This document shows positions 9,351-17,979 of a stretch of 64,000 bases of DNA, one piece after another. Made by a program: the position numbers and the translations under genes. The notes beneath the pieces are model-generated. The model saw only the letters and a program-made list of their open reading frames with translations. It ran no database searches and was not told the origin of the DNA. The DNA comes from Ch128b sp964527925 (GTDB lineage: Bacteria; Bacteroidota; Ignavibacteria; Ch128b). How positions within the stretch are numbered: the first letter of the stretch is position 1; every line of letters begins with the position of its first letter. The stretch lies in the NCBI GenBank assembly GCA_964527925.1, contig CAZGQO010000006.1, positions 97,218 through 161,217 of the forward strand, in the 5' to 3' direction.

Positions 9351-12300
9351 ATGAAACTACCAGAACTTGGAGTTAGAAGGCCTGTATTAACCGCAATGTT
9401 TTTTGTTGCGACTTTAGTTTTTGGACTCTATTCATTGAGATTGATACCAATTGATTTACTTCCAAAGATTGAGGCCCCCGTGTTGACCGTCCTGACTACT
9501 TATCCTGGTTCAAGTGCGGATGATATCGAAATTAAAGTTACAAGAGTAATTGAAAAATCTCTCGCTTCAGTTCCAAATCTCAAAAAGATTACTTCAATAT
9601 CTAAAGAAAATATTTCTGTTGTAACTTTAGAATTTGATTGGGGAACTGATCTTGACGAAGCAGCAAACGATTGTCGTTCATCACTTGAATTTGCGAAAGT
9701 ACAACTTCCCGATGGAGTTGAAAGTCCAAAAATTTTCAAATTCAGCACTGAACAATTTCCAGTAATTGTGGCTGGAGTTACTGCACCCGGCAACATCGAT
9801 TACAAAGAGTTTAAAGATTTTGTTGAAGATAATATTGCTGATAGGTTGGTAAGAATTCCTGGTGTCGGTGGAGTACAGTCATTTGGTGCACCGGCAAGAG
9901 AAATTAGAGTTGATTTCGACCCTTATAAATTGAAAGCTTATAATTTGTCTATTAATCAAATTTCACAAATAGTCAAAGCTGAAAATCTTTCTTTACCAGC
10001 TGGTAATATTGATGATCAAAAACTCTCCTATATGCTAAGAGTGAAGGGTGAATATACATCACCTGCTGATCTTGAAAAGGTTGTTATTGGCTCAAATGGT
10101 GGAAAAATTCTCTATTTAAAAGATGTTGCACAAATAGTTGATACAGTTACAAAAGATGAAAGACGCACCTTGATCAACGGTGAGAAAGGTGTTGTTGTTT
10201 TAATGAACAAGCTCTCAGGCGCCAATACAGTTAGTGTTTCTGATGCATTAAAAAAAGAGATTAAAAAGATTGAAGATGAATATGGCATAAAAATAAATAT
10301 CGTTTTTGATGGTGCTGACTTTATCAAAAAATCGATCAATAATCTTCTAAAAACTTTCTTCATTAGTTTGTTGCTCGTTTCAGTTGTTGTTTTAGTTTTC
10401 TTACGAAGACTAAGGGCGAGCTTGATAATAGTCTTATCAATACCATTCTCGCTTATACTTGCCTTCTTCTTCATGTATGTTGCAAATTATACAATTAACA
10501 TCTTATCACTTTCATCGATTGCGATTGCTGTGGGAATGGTGGTTGATAACTCAATTGTGTCTCTGGAAAATATCATCAAACATCTTGAACGAGGTGAACA
10601 TCCAAGAGAAGCATCAATTTACGGTGCAAGTGAAGTGGGAAGTGCTCTTTTAGCTTCGACACTTACAACTGTAGCTGTGTTTGCACCATTATTTTTCTTA
10701 ACTGGAATAGCAGGAATTTTATTCACTCAGCTTGCGGCAATCACCACAATCACAATCTCAATGTCATTGATTGTTGCGTTATTCTTAACTCCAATGCTCA
10801 CATCAACTCTGCTAAAGAAATTTAATGAAGAGAAAAAAACTAAAAATACATTTGATAAACTTTTCGATTGGAGTGAAAACATTTTCAACAGAATTGATGA
10901 AACTTATTTTAAAGTTCTCAACTGGGCATTAAATCATAAAAAGACTGTGCTTATAAGTGGAGTTCTATTTTTAGCTCTTTCACTTGGATTGATTCCATTT
11001 ATCGGTTCTGATTTCATTCCCGAAAGTGACAGCGGTCAGGTTCAGGTAATTATGGAATTGCCCGTTGGAACAAGCGTTTATGAAACTGAAAAATTCACTT
11101 ACGAAATGTATAACTTAATCAAAGAACGAACTCCTGAAATTAAAGATATATTTTACCAGGTTGGGCAAAGTGCGTCAGGATTGGGTTCAGTTTTCGGAAC
11201 GAAAGAAGGTGAAAATATTGGATTAATCAACATCAGACTTGTTGATGTGGAACAACGAAAAAGATCCAACAAAGAAGTTGCTGATGATTTGCGTGAATTT
11301 CTAAAACAATTTCCAAAAATCAACAAACTTAATGTTTTAACGCAGGCTGGTGGACAGGCTGCAATCTTTGGACAGGGCAAGCCTATATCAATTGAAATCT
11401 TAGGACCAGACTTAAATGCATCTCGTAAAGTTGCTGAAAAAATTCAACAGGCAATCTCAACTGTAAAGGGTGTAGTTGAACCACAAATCTCTCTTCAAGA
11501 AAATAAACCTGAAATCTCCATAACAATTGATAAAGACAAAGCAGCAATGCTGGGATTAAACACAGCATTAATTGCAACAAGTTTAAGAAACTATCTCTTT
11601 GGAAATATTCCTACACAATTCAGAGGAACAAAAACAACTTATGATATTCGTCTAAGACTTGATGAAAGATTTAGAATGAAATTAGATGACATTGAAAATC
11701 TTGAGGTCACCAATGTAATGGGAAAACCTATTCCACTGAAAAATTTTGCAACAATTAAAATAGATTTTTCACCTGTTGAAATTGACAGAAAAAATCAGGA
11801 AAGAATTGTTAAAGTTGAAGCTGGGCTTTCTGGAACATCACTCGGTCAGGCTGTACTCGAGATAGAAAATAAATTGAAAGACATTCCGCTTCCACCTAAT
11901 ACCAGAATTGATTTTGGTGGTAGTTACGAACAACAACAGGAAGCATTCGGTGATTTATTGATGTTGCTGCTTTTAAGTATCGTGCTCGTGTATATTGTTA
12001 TGGCTGCTCAGTTTGAAAATTTACTCGATCCTTTTGTAATTATGTTCAGTATTCCTTTTGCATTCTCAGGTGTATTGATTGGATTATTTGTGTTCGGACA
12101 GACATTGAGTGTGATTTCATTCCTTGGAATTATTATGCTGGTTGGAATAGTGGTTAACAATGCAATTGTGCTTGTGAGCTTTATTAACATCTTAAGAGCA
12201 CGAGGTCAAAACTTATACGAAGCTATTTTGAACGGAGGCAGAAGTCGTTTGAGACCTGTTCTTATGACATCATTTACAACAATTTTTGGATTGCTTCCAC

Positions 12301-12461
12301 TTGCTTTGAGTACAGGCAGTGGTTCCGAAACATGGAAACCGCTTGGTGCTTCAATGGTTGGCGGAATGACTTTTTCAACTCTTATTTCACTTATTATTGT
12401 ACCAATCATTTACAGCATTTTTGAAAAAAGATTGAAAAATAAAAAGAGAGAATCAAAATGA
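9351..12461 (+). CDS. RND efflux permease, HAE/AcrB-like
   Basis: Proton-driven inner-membrane exporter, 1036 aa, with the two-fold repeat of six helices plus large periplasmic loop. TM4 has GMVVD399NSIVSLENI: a single Asp followed by Asn where AcrB has Asp-Asp, as in the hydrophobe-exporter branch. The second half repeats the motif as GIVVNNAIVLVSFIN. AAGGAGG (9333-9339) lies upstream. Substrate unknown; solvents, bile-like compounds, antibiotics or lipids are possible. The stop overlaps the ATG of the next small gene. Confidence 0.95.
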   Translation: MKLPELGVRRPVLTAMFFVATLVFGLYSLRLIPIDLLPKIEAPVLTVLTTYPGSSADDIEIKVTRVIEKSLASVPNLKKITSISKENISVVTLEFDWGTDLDEAANDCRSSLEFAKVQLPDGVESPKIFKFSTEQFPVIVAGVTAPGNIDYKEFKDFVEDNIADRLVRIPGVGGVQSFGAPAREIRVDFDPYKLKAYNLSINQISQIVKAENLSLPAGNIDDQKLSYMLRVKGEYTSPADLEKVVIGSNGGKILYLKDVAQIVDTVTKDERRTLINGEKGVVVLMNKLSGANTVSVSDALKKEIKKIEDEYGIKINIVFDGADFIKKSINNLLKTFFISLLLVSVVVLVFLRRLRASLIIVLSIPFSLILAFFFMYVANYTINILSLSSIAIAVGMVVDNSIVSLENIIKHLERGEHPREASIYGASEVGSALLASTLTTVAVFAPLFFLTGIAGILFTQLAAITTITISMSLIVALFLTPMLTSTLLKKFNEEKKTKNTFDKLFDWSENIFNRIDETYFKVLNWALNHKKTVLISGVLFLALSLGLIPFIGSDFIPESDSGQVQVIMELPVGTSVYETEKFTYEMYNLIKERTPEIKDIFYQVGQSASGLGSVFGTKEGENIGLINIRLVDVEQRKRSNKEVADDLREFLKQFPKINKLNVLTQAGGQAAIFGQGKPISIEILGPDLNASRKVAEKIQQAISTVKGVVEPQISLQENKPEISITIDKDKAAMLGLNTALIATSLRNYLFGNIPTQFRGTKTTYDIRLRLDERFRMKLDDIENLEVTNVMGKPIPLKNFATIKIDFSPVEIDRKNQERIVKVEAGLSGTSLGQAVLEIENKLKDIPLPPNTRIDFGGSYEQQQEAFGDLLMLLLLSIVLVYIVMAAQFENLLDPFVIMFSIPFAFSGVLIGLFVFGQTLSVISFLGIIMLVGIVVNNAIVLVSFINILRARGQNLYEAILNGGRSRLRPVLMTSFTTIFGLLPLALSTGSGSETWKPLGASMVGGMTFSTLISLIIVPIIYSIFEKRLKNKKRESK

Positions 12462-12748
12462 AAGTCGCTTTTATTATTCATAATGTTGCAGAGACAGAAA
12501 GCATTGATGAAATCATTGAAAAGTGTGAGATTAAAAATTTCACAAGAATTCAGAAAGCGATAGGTAAAAATGAATCTGCTGATCCAGTGTTTGATAATGA
12601 AATCTGGCCAGGTTACTACTCAATTACAATAATTGAAAATCCTGGTGATAAGATTGGGATACTAAGGACTGAAATCAAATATCTGAAAGAACACTTAAAG
12701 ATTCCTGATTTGAAATATTACGAATTTGATGCGGATATTTTTATTTAA
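12458..12748 (+). CDS. Small PII-like protein at the end of the RND operon
   Basis: 96 aa; its start overlaps the end of the RND permease (ATGA), so it is translationally coupled to the pump. The predicted pattern beta-alpha-beta-beta-alpha-beta and a central WPGYYS turn resemble small PII-like (ferredoxin-like) proteins that I recall beside RND pumps in Bacteroidota; this is recall and fold inference, not a proven match. No signal peptide, so it is cytosolic. A role in sensing a ligand and tuning the pump would fit its place. Confidence 0.6.
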   Translation: MKVAFIIHNVAETESIDEIIEKCEIKNFTRIQKAIGKNESADPVFDNEIWPGYYSITIIENPGDKIGILRTEIKYLKEHLKIPDLKYYEFDADIFI

Positions 12749-12754
12749 TTAACA

Positions 12755-12785
12755 GAGGCTGGTTTTTCAGGCCTCATATTTTTTG
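12755..12785 (+). terminator. Possible terminator after the RND operon
   Basis: GAGGCTG (12755-12761) can pair with CAGGCCTC (12768-12775) with one bulged base, and a T-rich tail follows (12778-12784). It lies immediately before truA; moderate to weak. Confidence 0.45.
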
Positions 12786-12787
12786 AT

Positions 12788-13570
12788 ATGGCGAGATTTA
12801 AATTATCTATCGAATACGAAGGAACAAGATACAGTGGATGGCAGATTCAAAAGAATGCAAGAACTGTTCAGGGCGAATTAATCGGTGCAATAAAAAAAGT
12901 ATTCAATACCGATGACTTCGATTTTCAGGGTGCAGGCAGAACAGATGCTGGTGTTCACGCTTTGTGTCAAATTGCTCATCTTGATATTAAAACCAATTTT
13001 CCTGTTGATAAAATTAAATTTGCTTTGAACGACAATCTACCGGCTGATATCAATATTCTTTCCGTTGAAAAAACAGACAAAAATTTTCATGCTCGAAAAG
13101 ATGCAAAGTATAGATCTTACATTTACATCATCAGTCAAAGACGAAGCGCCTTTGCAAAAAAGTTTGTCTGGTGGATTAAAGATGAACTTGATTTTGAGTT
13201 GATGAAATTAGCCTCACAACACTTTATTGGATTAAAGGATTACAAATCTTTTGCTGAAATAGATAAGGAAGAAAAATCCACTCTGGTGAAAATAATTAAC
13301 GTCGAATTGAAACAGGAGAATTCACTTATATTGATCAGAATCGTTGGTTCTCACTTTTTGTGGAAGATGGTAAGAAGAATGGTTGGTATGCTTGTCGAAG
13401 TTGGGAGAAAAAACTTTGATATTCAAAAAATAAATGATCTTTTTACTGAAAAATCTGAACTGCCATCAAAATTTACAGCCCCTCCATCAGGATTATATCT
13501 TGAGAATGTTTACTGCACAGAAAAATTAAAACTACCAGAACTAAATTCATGGATTAAACTAAGTCAATAA
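12788..13570 (+). CDS. truA: tRNA pseudouridine synthase A
   Basis: Isomerises uridines 38-40 in the anticodon arm of tRNAs. The catalytic Asp53 lies in the family signature FQGAGRTDAGVHA (residues 46-58). 260 aa, normal length; the C-terminal half has the second family block (HFLWKMVRRMVGMLVEVGRK). The ATG at 12788 is the first in frame and lies directly before the conserved ARFKLSIEYEGTRYSGWQ start, so it is well supported despite a poor ribosome binding site. Confidence 0.95.
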   Translation: MARFKLSIEYEGTRYSGWQIQKNARTVQGELIGAIKKVFNTDDFDFQGAGRTDAGVHALCQIAHLDIKTNFPVDKIKFALNDNLPADINILSVEKTDKNFHARKDAKYRSYIYIISQRRSAFAKKFVWWIKDELDFELMKLASQHFIGLKDYKSFAEIDKEEKSTLVKIINVELKQENSLILIRIVGSHFLWKMVRRMVGMLVEVGRKNFDIQKINDLFTEKSELPSKFTAPPSGLYLENVYCTEKLKLPELNSWIKLSQ

Positions 13571-13571
13571 A

Positions 13572-13610
13572 AAAGCCGCCCCACATAAATTAACTTAGCA
13601 AGGCGGCTTT
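13572..13610. terminator. Hairpin terminator between truA and the convergent barrel gene
   Basis: AAAGCCGCC (13572-13580) pairs with GGCGGCTTT (13602-13610). On the minus strand the stem is followed by a run of T, so it terminates the outer-membrane barrel gene well; on the plus strand the T tract is short (TTT), so termination of truA would be weaker. Confidence 0.75.
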
Positions 13611-13653
13611 GTGAAGGGTGCGTTATGAGCACTAAGGCATGTAATGATTTTGA

Positions 13654-14157
13654 TTATAAGCCAAATCGATATTTTACACTGACAGCAAGAGCACTGAATC
13701 CTGACGCATAATTTGAATATTTTGCTCCTAAATCTAAATCACCCATTTGATATCCAACTCCACCATGAAAACCGAATTCTGTTGAACTGGATGATGCTGT
13801 AACAGTTCTTCCAAAAAAGGAGGCAGTGACAGTTTGGCTAATCATATGTAAACCTACTTCGGCTTGAGCATATAATCCACCACCAAATGGATATTTTGCA
13901 CCTGCGAGAATTGGAATAATTGATGCACTGTATCCATTTCCACTTTTTTCGAGAAATGTTAGATAACCACTTGAACCAGTTAAAACTACTGGGCTCATCT
14001 CATATTCGAACTGAGCAACACCACCAAGACCCAAAGATGAAACATTACCGAAATTCCCCATGGGTAATGCGACTTGAGCGCCAGCACTTGCAGACATTTG
14101 TTGTGCCCCTAAGTAAGATGCAAATGCGAAAACGAATAAGATAAATAGTTTTTTCAT
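13654..14157 (-). CDS. Small outer-membrane beta-barrel protein
   Basis: 167 aa. N-terminal signal peptide (MKKLFILFVFAFASYLGAQ), then alternating beta strands rich in Gly/Ser and aromatic residues, ending in VKYRFGL, a typical barrel closing strand. It resembles the opacity/OmpW-size class of 8-stranded barrels. AAGGAG precedes the ATG (minus strand, near 14166). Function cannot be given. Short inverted sequences (GAGCACTAAGG at 13627 and CCTTAGTGCTC at 14213) flank the gene. Confidence 0.75.
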   Translation of the reverse strand: MKKLFILFVFAFASYLGAQQMSASAGAQVALPMGNFGNVSSLGLGGVAQFEYEMSPVVLTGSSGYLTFLEKSGNGYSASIIPILAGAKYPFGGGLYAQAEVGLHMISQTVTASFFGRTVTASSSSTEFGFHGGVGYQMGDLDLGAKYSNYASGFSALAVSVKYRFGL

Positions 14158-14475
14158 AGTTGACTCCTTGTTAATTGTTACTTTTAAGTTGTTGATTTCT
14201 GAAGTTAGCCACCCTTAGTGCTCTTCGATTAAAATGATTAATTATATGAATTTCATTTCCGACACCCTCCATTTTGTTAGTAAATATTTTAGTGCAACTC
14301 TTTTTCATCTATGATTCCAGAATGAATTTCCATTTCAATTAATTTCGATGTGAAAATAATTTTTGATTTGAGTCCGTCAATCAGTCATACGTCGTATTTT
14401 TTATCTGGCAGGAAATTGGAAGGATGATGCTGATAGGAGCTTAAGAAATAATAATCAAATAAAAAGCTATGAAGT
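14158..14475. other. Intergenic stretch
   Basis: Holds the ribosome binding site and presumably the promoter of the barrel gene at its left end, and the downstream side of the four-gene operon at its right. Apart from CCTTAGTGCTC at 14213-14223 (inverted copy at 13627) no structure or gene was seen. Confidence 0.5.
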
Positions 14476-16398
14476 CTACTTCAATAGTAACATTTTTATA
14501 GTGTGAAAATTTCGATTTTGAATTAGTCTTGCAAAATAGACGCCCGATGGTAAATCATTACATTCAAAAATAACTGAATAAATTTTGCCTGATTCAAAAT
14601 ATCCTTCTAAAAGATTTTGAACTTCTTCTCCCAGTGAATTATAAATCTTTAAATTAATCAAGCCGCTTTCTTTAAAAGAGAAAGAAAGATTGGTTGATGA
14701 ATTAAATGGATTCGGAAAATTTTGAAATAACCGAAAATCAGTTACTGATATTTGCTGATCTTCTATTGATGTTGTATTTCTGTAAAACCTCAGAGCGTCA
14801 GCAATACAATATCCATCAGTCGATGAAATTAACTTAACTTTAAAAGTTTGATTTTCTGTGAAAGGAAATTCCCCAAGATAATTCCACACGCCGCCATTTT
14901 CTCTCTGATTAACTGAGATAATCATTGAATCACTCAGCGATAAATAAATTATGTATCTTGGATTAAAAGATCGATTAGGATGAGCACTCCACATTGTATA
15001 TAACTTAATCAAATAAGAAAAAGATGGAGTGAAAATCCACTCACCATAAGCATTGGAATTTGGCGGAAGAACATAATAATCATTTCCATATCTATCAGGT
15101 TGGGAAATTGAATTCCACCCGCCTGATCCTGTAAAAAGTAAATCTAAATTATTAATGATTAAACACACAAAATCATTATTGTTGTCAATTTCAATTACCT
15201 GATAACCTCTTCCTTCGTATCCATCGATTGTTTTTGCACGGATTTCAACTTTATGCTGTCCATCAGTGTAAGAAGAAAAATCGATTACAAAATCATAGGG
15301 CGATGAATAAATTGTTTGTAATAAAATTCCATCAATTAAAATTTTCACTTCAACTATTGGTCTTGTACATTGAATCTGAACAGAAATTGTATCCAAACCT
15401 CGAACAACTTTTTTATAAATTGAGATTAAAGGAACATTCAAATTTACATATGTAAGGAAATAAGAAGATGGAATTACAGATTGATAAGCATTTAAGACTG
15501 CTGAATTGTTTGTAAGTGAAAAATCTGATTTATTAATTAAGTGCGAGTCGTAATCAAACCAGAAAACTCCTTTAACTCTCGGAAAAAACTGTTGAAGATT
15601 TTGATAGAGTTGCTGCATGTTATTAATGCAATAATCAGTTGTAATTCTTGGCAGTGGCGGATTTCCTCTCCACTCTCTCGATGCAGCAGCCCATTCGCAA
15701 ATCATAATTGGTTTGTATGGAAATTTATTATAAACAGAACCAAGCTTTGAAAGAGTTGATATTCCTGTTTCATTCATCAAAGAATCATAAACAGGACCCC
15801 ACATGTAAAAATTCACTCCAACCCAATCAACATATTCATCACCAGGATAATAAGCCATAATATTTCTCGAAGTATCACCTGGAATATCGGGACGCCAGTT
15901 AGGACACCAGACCATCACAACATTCGGAGCTTCTTCTTTCATAATGTTATACATCAAGCGCCATTTTTCTTTGTATAGAGTCGGTGATCCAAACCAGGGC
16001 ACCCAGTCACCATTCATCTCAGAAGCAAATCGTAAGAAGATTGGAATACCAGTTTGTGCAGCTTCACGTGCCCAATTTCTTAATTGAGGTCCATCAACAA
16101 CATCTCTAAAAGCAGTATCTGGTTCGAAACCAATTTGAACAAATGCATTGTATTTCTTGCATGAATCAACAAAAGTTTTTGGAAAAGGAGAAGAGACAGC
16201 AGTGTAGGTTAAATAGCCTGAATGTTTCTCTCCGACCAGATTTTCAAAATTACTTATCATTCCATTAAGATTAATATCATTTTGAATGAATGCACCAATA
16301 TAACAACCACTCTGTGGCTCATACTTTGCGAGTGTTTGACTGAATAAGATTTGAAAAGAGAAAAAAAGTATGATTAAAATTGCACTAAATTTTTTCAT
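14476..16398 (-). CDS. Secreted GH26-like glycosidase with T9SS sorting domain
   Basis: 640 aa. Signal peptide (ending ILFSQ), then a (beta/alpha)8 glycosidase of the GH26 mannanase-like type: acid/base Glu in FLRFASEMNGDWVPW (about residue 147) and nucleophile Glu in KPIMICEWAAAS (about 237). An Ig-like segment (about 320-405) and a golvesin-C-like/carbohydrate-binding domain (about 425-535) follow. The C-terminus is a type IX sorting domain (FQNFPNPFNSSTNLSF, ending KMLLLK), so the enzyme is secreted or surface-bound. Overlaps the nanE-like gene by 4 nt as the last gene of the operon. Substrate is probably a beta-mannan or related glucan; this is a family-level guess. Confidence 0.85.
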   Translation of the reverse strand: MKKFSAILIILFFSFQILFSQTLAKYEPQSGCYIGAFIQNDINLNGMISNFENLVGEKHSGYLTYTAVSSPFPKTFVDSCKKYNAFVQIGFEPDTAFRDVVDGPQLRNWAREAAQTGIPIFLRFASEMNGDWVPWFGSPTLYKEKWRLMYNIMKEEAPNVVMVWCPNWRPDIPGDTSRNIMAYYPGDEYVDWVGVNFYMWGPVYDSLMNETGISTLSKLGSVYNKFPYKPIMICEWAAASREWRGNPPLPRITTDYCINNMQQLYQNLQQFFPRVKGVFWFDYDSHLINKSDFSLTNNSAVLNAYQSVIPSSYFLTYVNLNVPLISIYKKVVRGLDTISVQIQCTRPIVEVKILIDGILLQTIYSSPYDFVIDFSSYTDGQHKVEIRAKTIDGYEGRGYQVIEIDNNNDFVCLIINNLDLLFTGSGGWNSISQPDRYGNDYYVLPPNSNAYGEWIFTPSFSYLIKLYTMWSAHPNRSFNPRYIIYLSLSDSMIISVNQRENGGVWNYLGEFPFTENQTFKVKLISSTDGYCIADALRFYRNTTSIEDQQISVTDFRLFQNFPNPFNSSTNLSFSFKESGLINLKIYNSLGEEVQNLLEGYFESGKIYSVIFECNDLPSGVYFARLIQNRNFHTIKMLLLK

Positions 16399-17126
16399 GC
16401 CAGATTATCTAAATCACTATTATTTAGATTTAATTCCATACTTGCATTTTGAATTGCATCAACAAACCAGCTTGTAATGATTCTCGGTCGAGTGATGGCT
16501 GTACCAACCACAACACTCCATGCACCAAGTTTGATTGCCTGAGCTGCATACTCAGGTCGATTGTATCTTCCTTCGGCAATTACTGGCAGCTTAATTTTTT
16601 TTGTTAACGAACTGAGTAATTCAAAATCAGGTTTATCTGTGTTTAACTGCCTTGTTTCTGGTGTGTATCCACTCAAAGTTGTGGAGATACAATCTGCACC
16701 ATTGTACGCACAGGCAACACCTTCTTCAAGATTTGAAACATCTGCAAGAATGATTGCATTATAATTTTTCTTTAATTCAGATATGAAATCTGGTCCAGTC
16801 AGTCCTTCTCTTTTTCTAAATGTTCCGTCGACTGCAATTATGTGACAACCAATTTCAAGTAAAGATTCAAATTCTTTGAATGAGCCAGTAATTCTCACAC
16901 TGCCATCTTCAAATTTTGATTTGATTAAACCAATCACAGGCAACTTGACAGCTTCAAGAATACTTTTAGTTTTTTCGATACCCTCAGAACGAATTCCAAA
17001 GGCACCACCCATCTCAGCAGCTTTTGCAAAAAGTGTGACTCCTTCAGGTGAATTAAAAGGATCATCACCTTCAGATTGACAGGAAACAATCAAACCATTT
17101 TTTAATTCTTCGAAAATTTCTAACAT
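16395..17126 (-). CDS. nanE: N-acetylmannosamine-6-phosphate 2-epimerase-like protein
   Basis: TIM-barrel epimerase converting ManNAc-6-P to GlcNAc-6-P. The N-terminal GLIVSCQSEGDDPFN (residues 11-25) is the NanE signature, followed by FGIRSEG, PVIGLIK, ADVS, PVIAEGRY and VVGTAITRP phosphate-binding blocks. 243 aa, slightly longer than usual. It sits between a FAD-oxidoreductase-like gene (1 nt gap) and the GH26-like glycosidase (4-nt overlap), not beside nanA or nanK, so the natural substrate could be another N-acetyl sugar phosphate. Confidence 0.85.
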   Translation of the reverse strand: MLEIFEELKNGLIVSCQSEGDDPFNSPEGVTLFAKAAEMGGAFGIRSEGIEKTKSILEAVKLPVIGLIKSKFEDGSVRITGSFKEFESLLEIGCHIIAVDGTFRKREGLTGPDFISELKKNYNAIILADVSNLEEGVACAYNGADCISTTLSGYTPETRQLNTDKPDFELLSSLTKKIKLPVIAEGRYNRPEYAAQAIKLGAWSVVVGTAITRPRIITSWFVDAIQNASMELNLNNSDLDNLA

Positions 17127-17127
17127 C

Positions 17128-17979
17128 TTAAATCATCCCTTCTATCTTTTGAGCGATTAAAAACTCTTCATAATTCTGATAAGAACTAAGATAATCACCG
17201 ATAAATTTTATTCTATCATCATTACCTTTCTGTTTTATGAATTCAAATTGATAACAAGCCTGAGGAGGAACAATCTGTATTCGACTGCCATGACTTCGAA
17301 GCAATTCATCGAGATAAATAAATTTTTCATGAGCCAGATTCTCTACTTCAAAAAGATTAGTTGTGTTGAGTTTGTATGAGATCCAGCAGCGATTATCATT
17401 TAACTTGATTGCATGGATCAGATTCTCATCTTCAAAATTTAAATCATTGAGATTTAATGAAATAAAATTAATTCTGCTCTCAATAAATTTTCTTGACTGT
17501 GGAGAAACAAGGGAAACTATTGTGAATTCATTTGAGAAATCGTAAATATTTTTAGTTTTAATTTCAATTTCTCCTTCCCGACCGAAAACAATTAGTTTAA
17601 TTCCTTCATCATCATACTTAATGTTGACTGGTATTATATGAAAAAGAAGATCTATCCCTTTTTCAACTGTCGCTTTTTGCAGAACAAATTTTATAACTTC
17701 TGGATTGAAGATAATGTGATCCGGTGATTCAAAAAGAATTGAATTCTTTTCATTCAATAAATTTTCGAAAATTGATTTTGAAATACTTCCAAACTGAAAA
17801 AAATTGACAGGGCTTTTTTGTAAGAGATTTAAGCTTTCTGTGAGTGTCCCGCCAAAGAATCCATAACGATTGATGAGCAAAACCTTTTCGCCCTTCTCTT
17901 TTAGTTCTAATGCAGCAACAACTCCTGAGAAACTTGCTGAATAAACTACTGAATCGAATGTATCATTAAATTGATTCAT
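17128..17979 (-). CDS. FAD-dependent oxidoreductase-like protein with degenerate nucleotide motif
   Basis: 283 aa. The N-terminus resembles the FAD-dependent oxidoreductases whose dinucleotide motif is followed by ER-YGF-GGTLT (here EKVLLINRYGFFGGTLTES). However, the expected GxGxxG is replaced by SASFSG (about residues 14-19), so FAD binding is doubtful. It is also shorter than the typical 400-500 aa family members. ATGA overlap with the HyuA-like gene upstream and 1 nt to nanE downstream show tight co-expression. It could be a non-catalytic partner of the HyuA-like protein; that is a guess. Confidence 0.6.
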   Translation of the reverse strand: MNQFNDTFDSVVYSASFSGVVAALELKEKGEKVLLINRYGFFGGTLTESLNLLQKSPVNFFQFGSISKSIFENLLNEKNSILFESPDHIIFNPEVIKFVLQKATVEKGIDLLFHIIPVNIKYDDEGIKLIVFGREGEIEIKTKNIYDFSNEFTIVSLVSPQSRKFIESRINFISLNLNDLNFEDENLIHAIKLNDNRCWISYKLNTTNLFEVENLAHEKFIYLDELLRSHGSRIQIVPPQACYQFEFIKQKGNDDRIKFIGDYLSSYQNYEEFLIAQKIEGMI

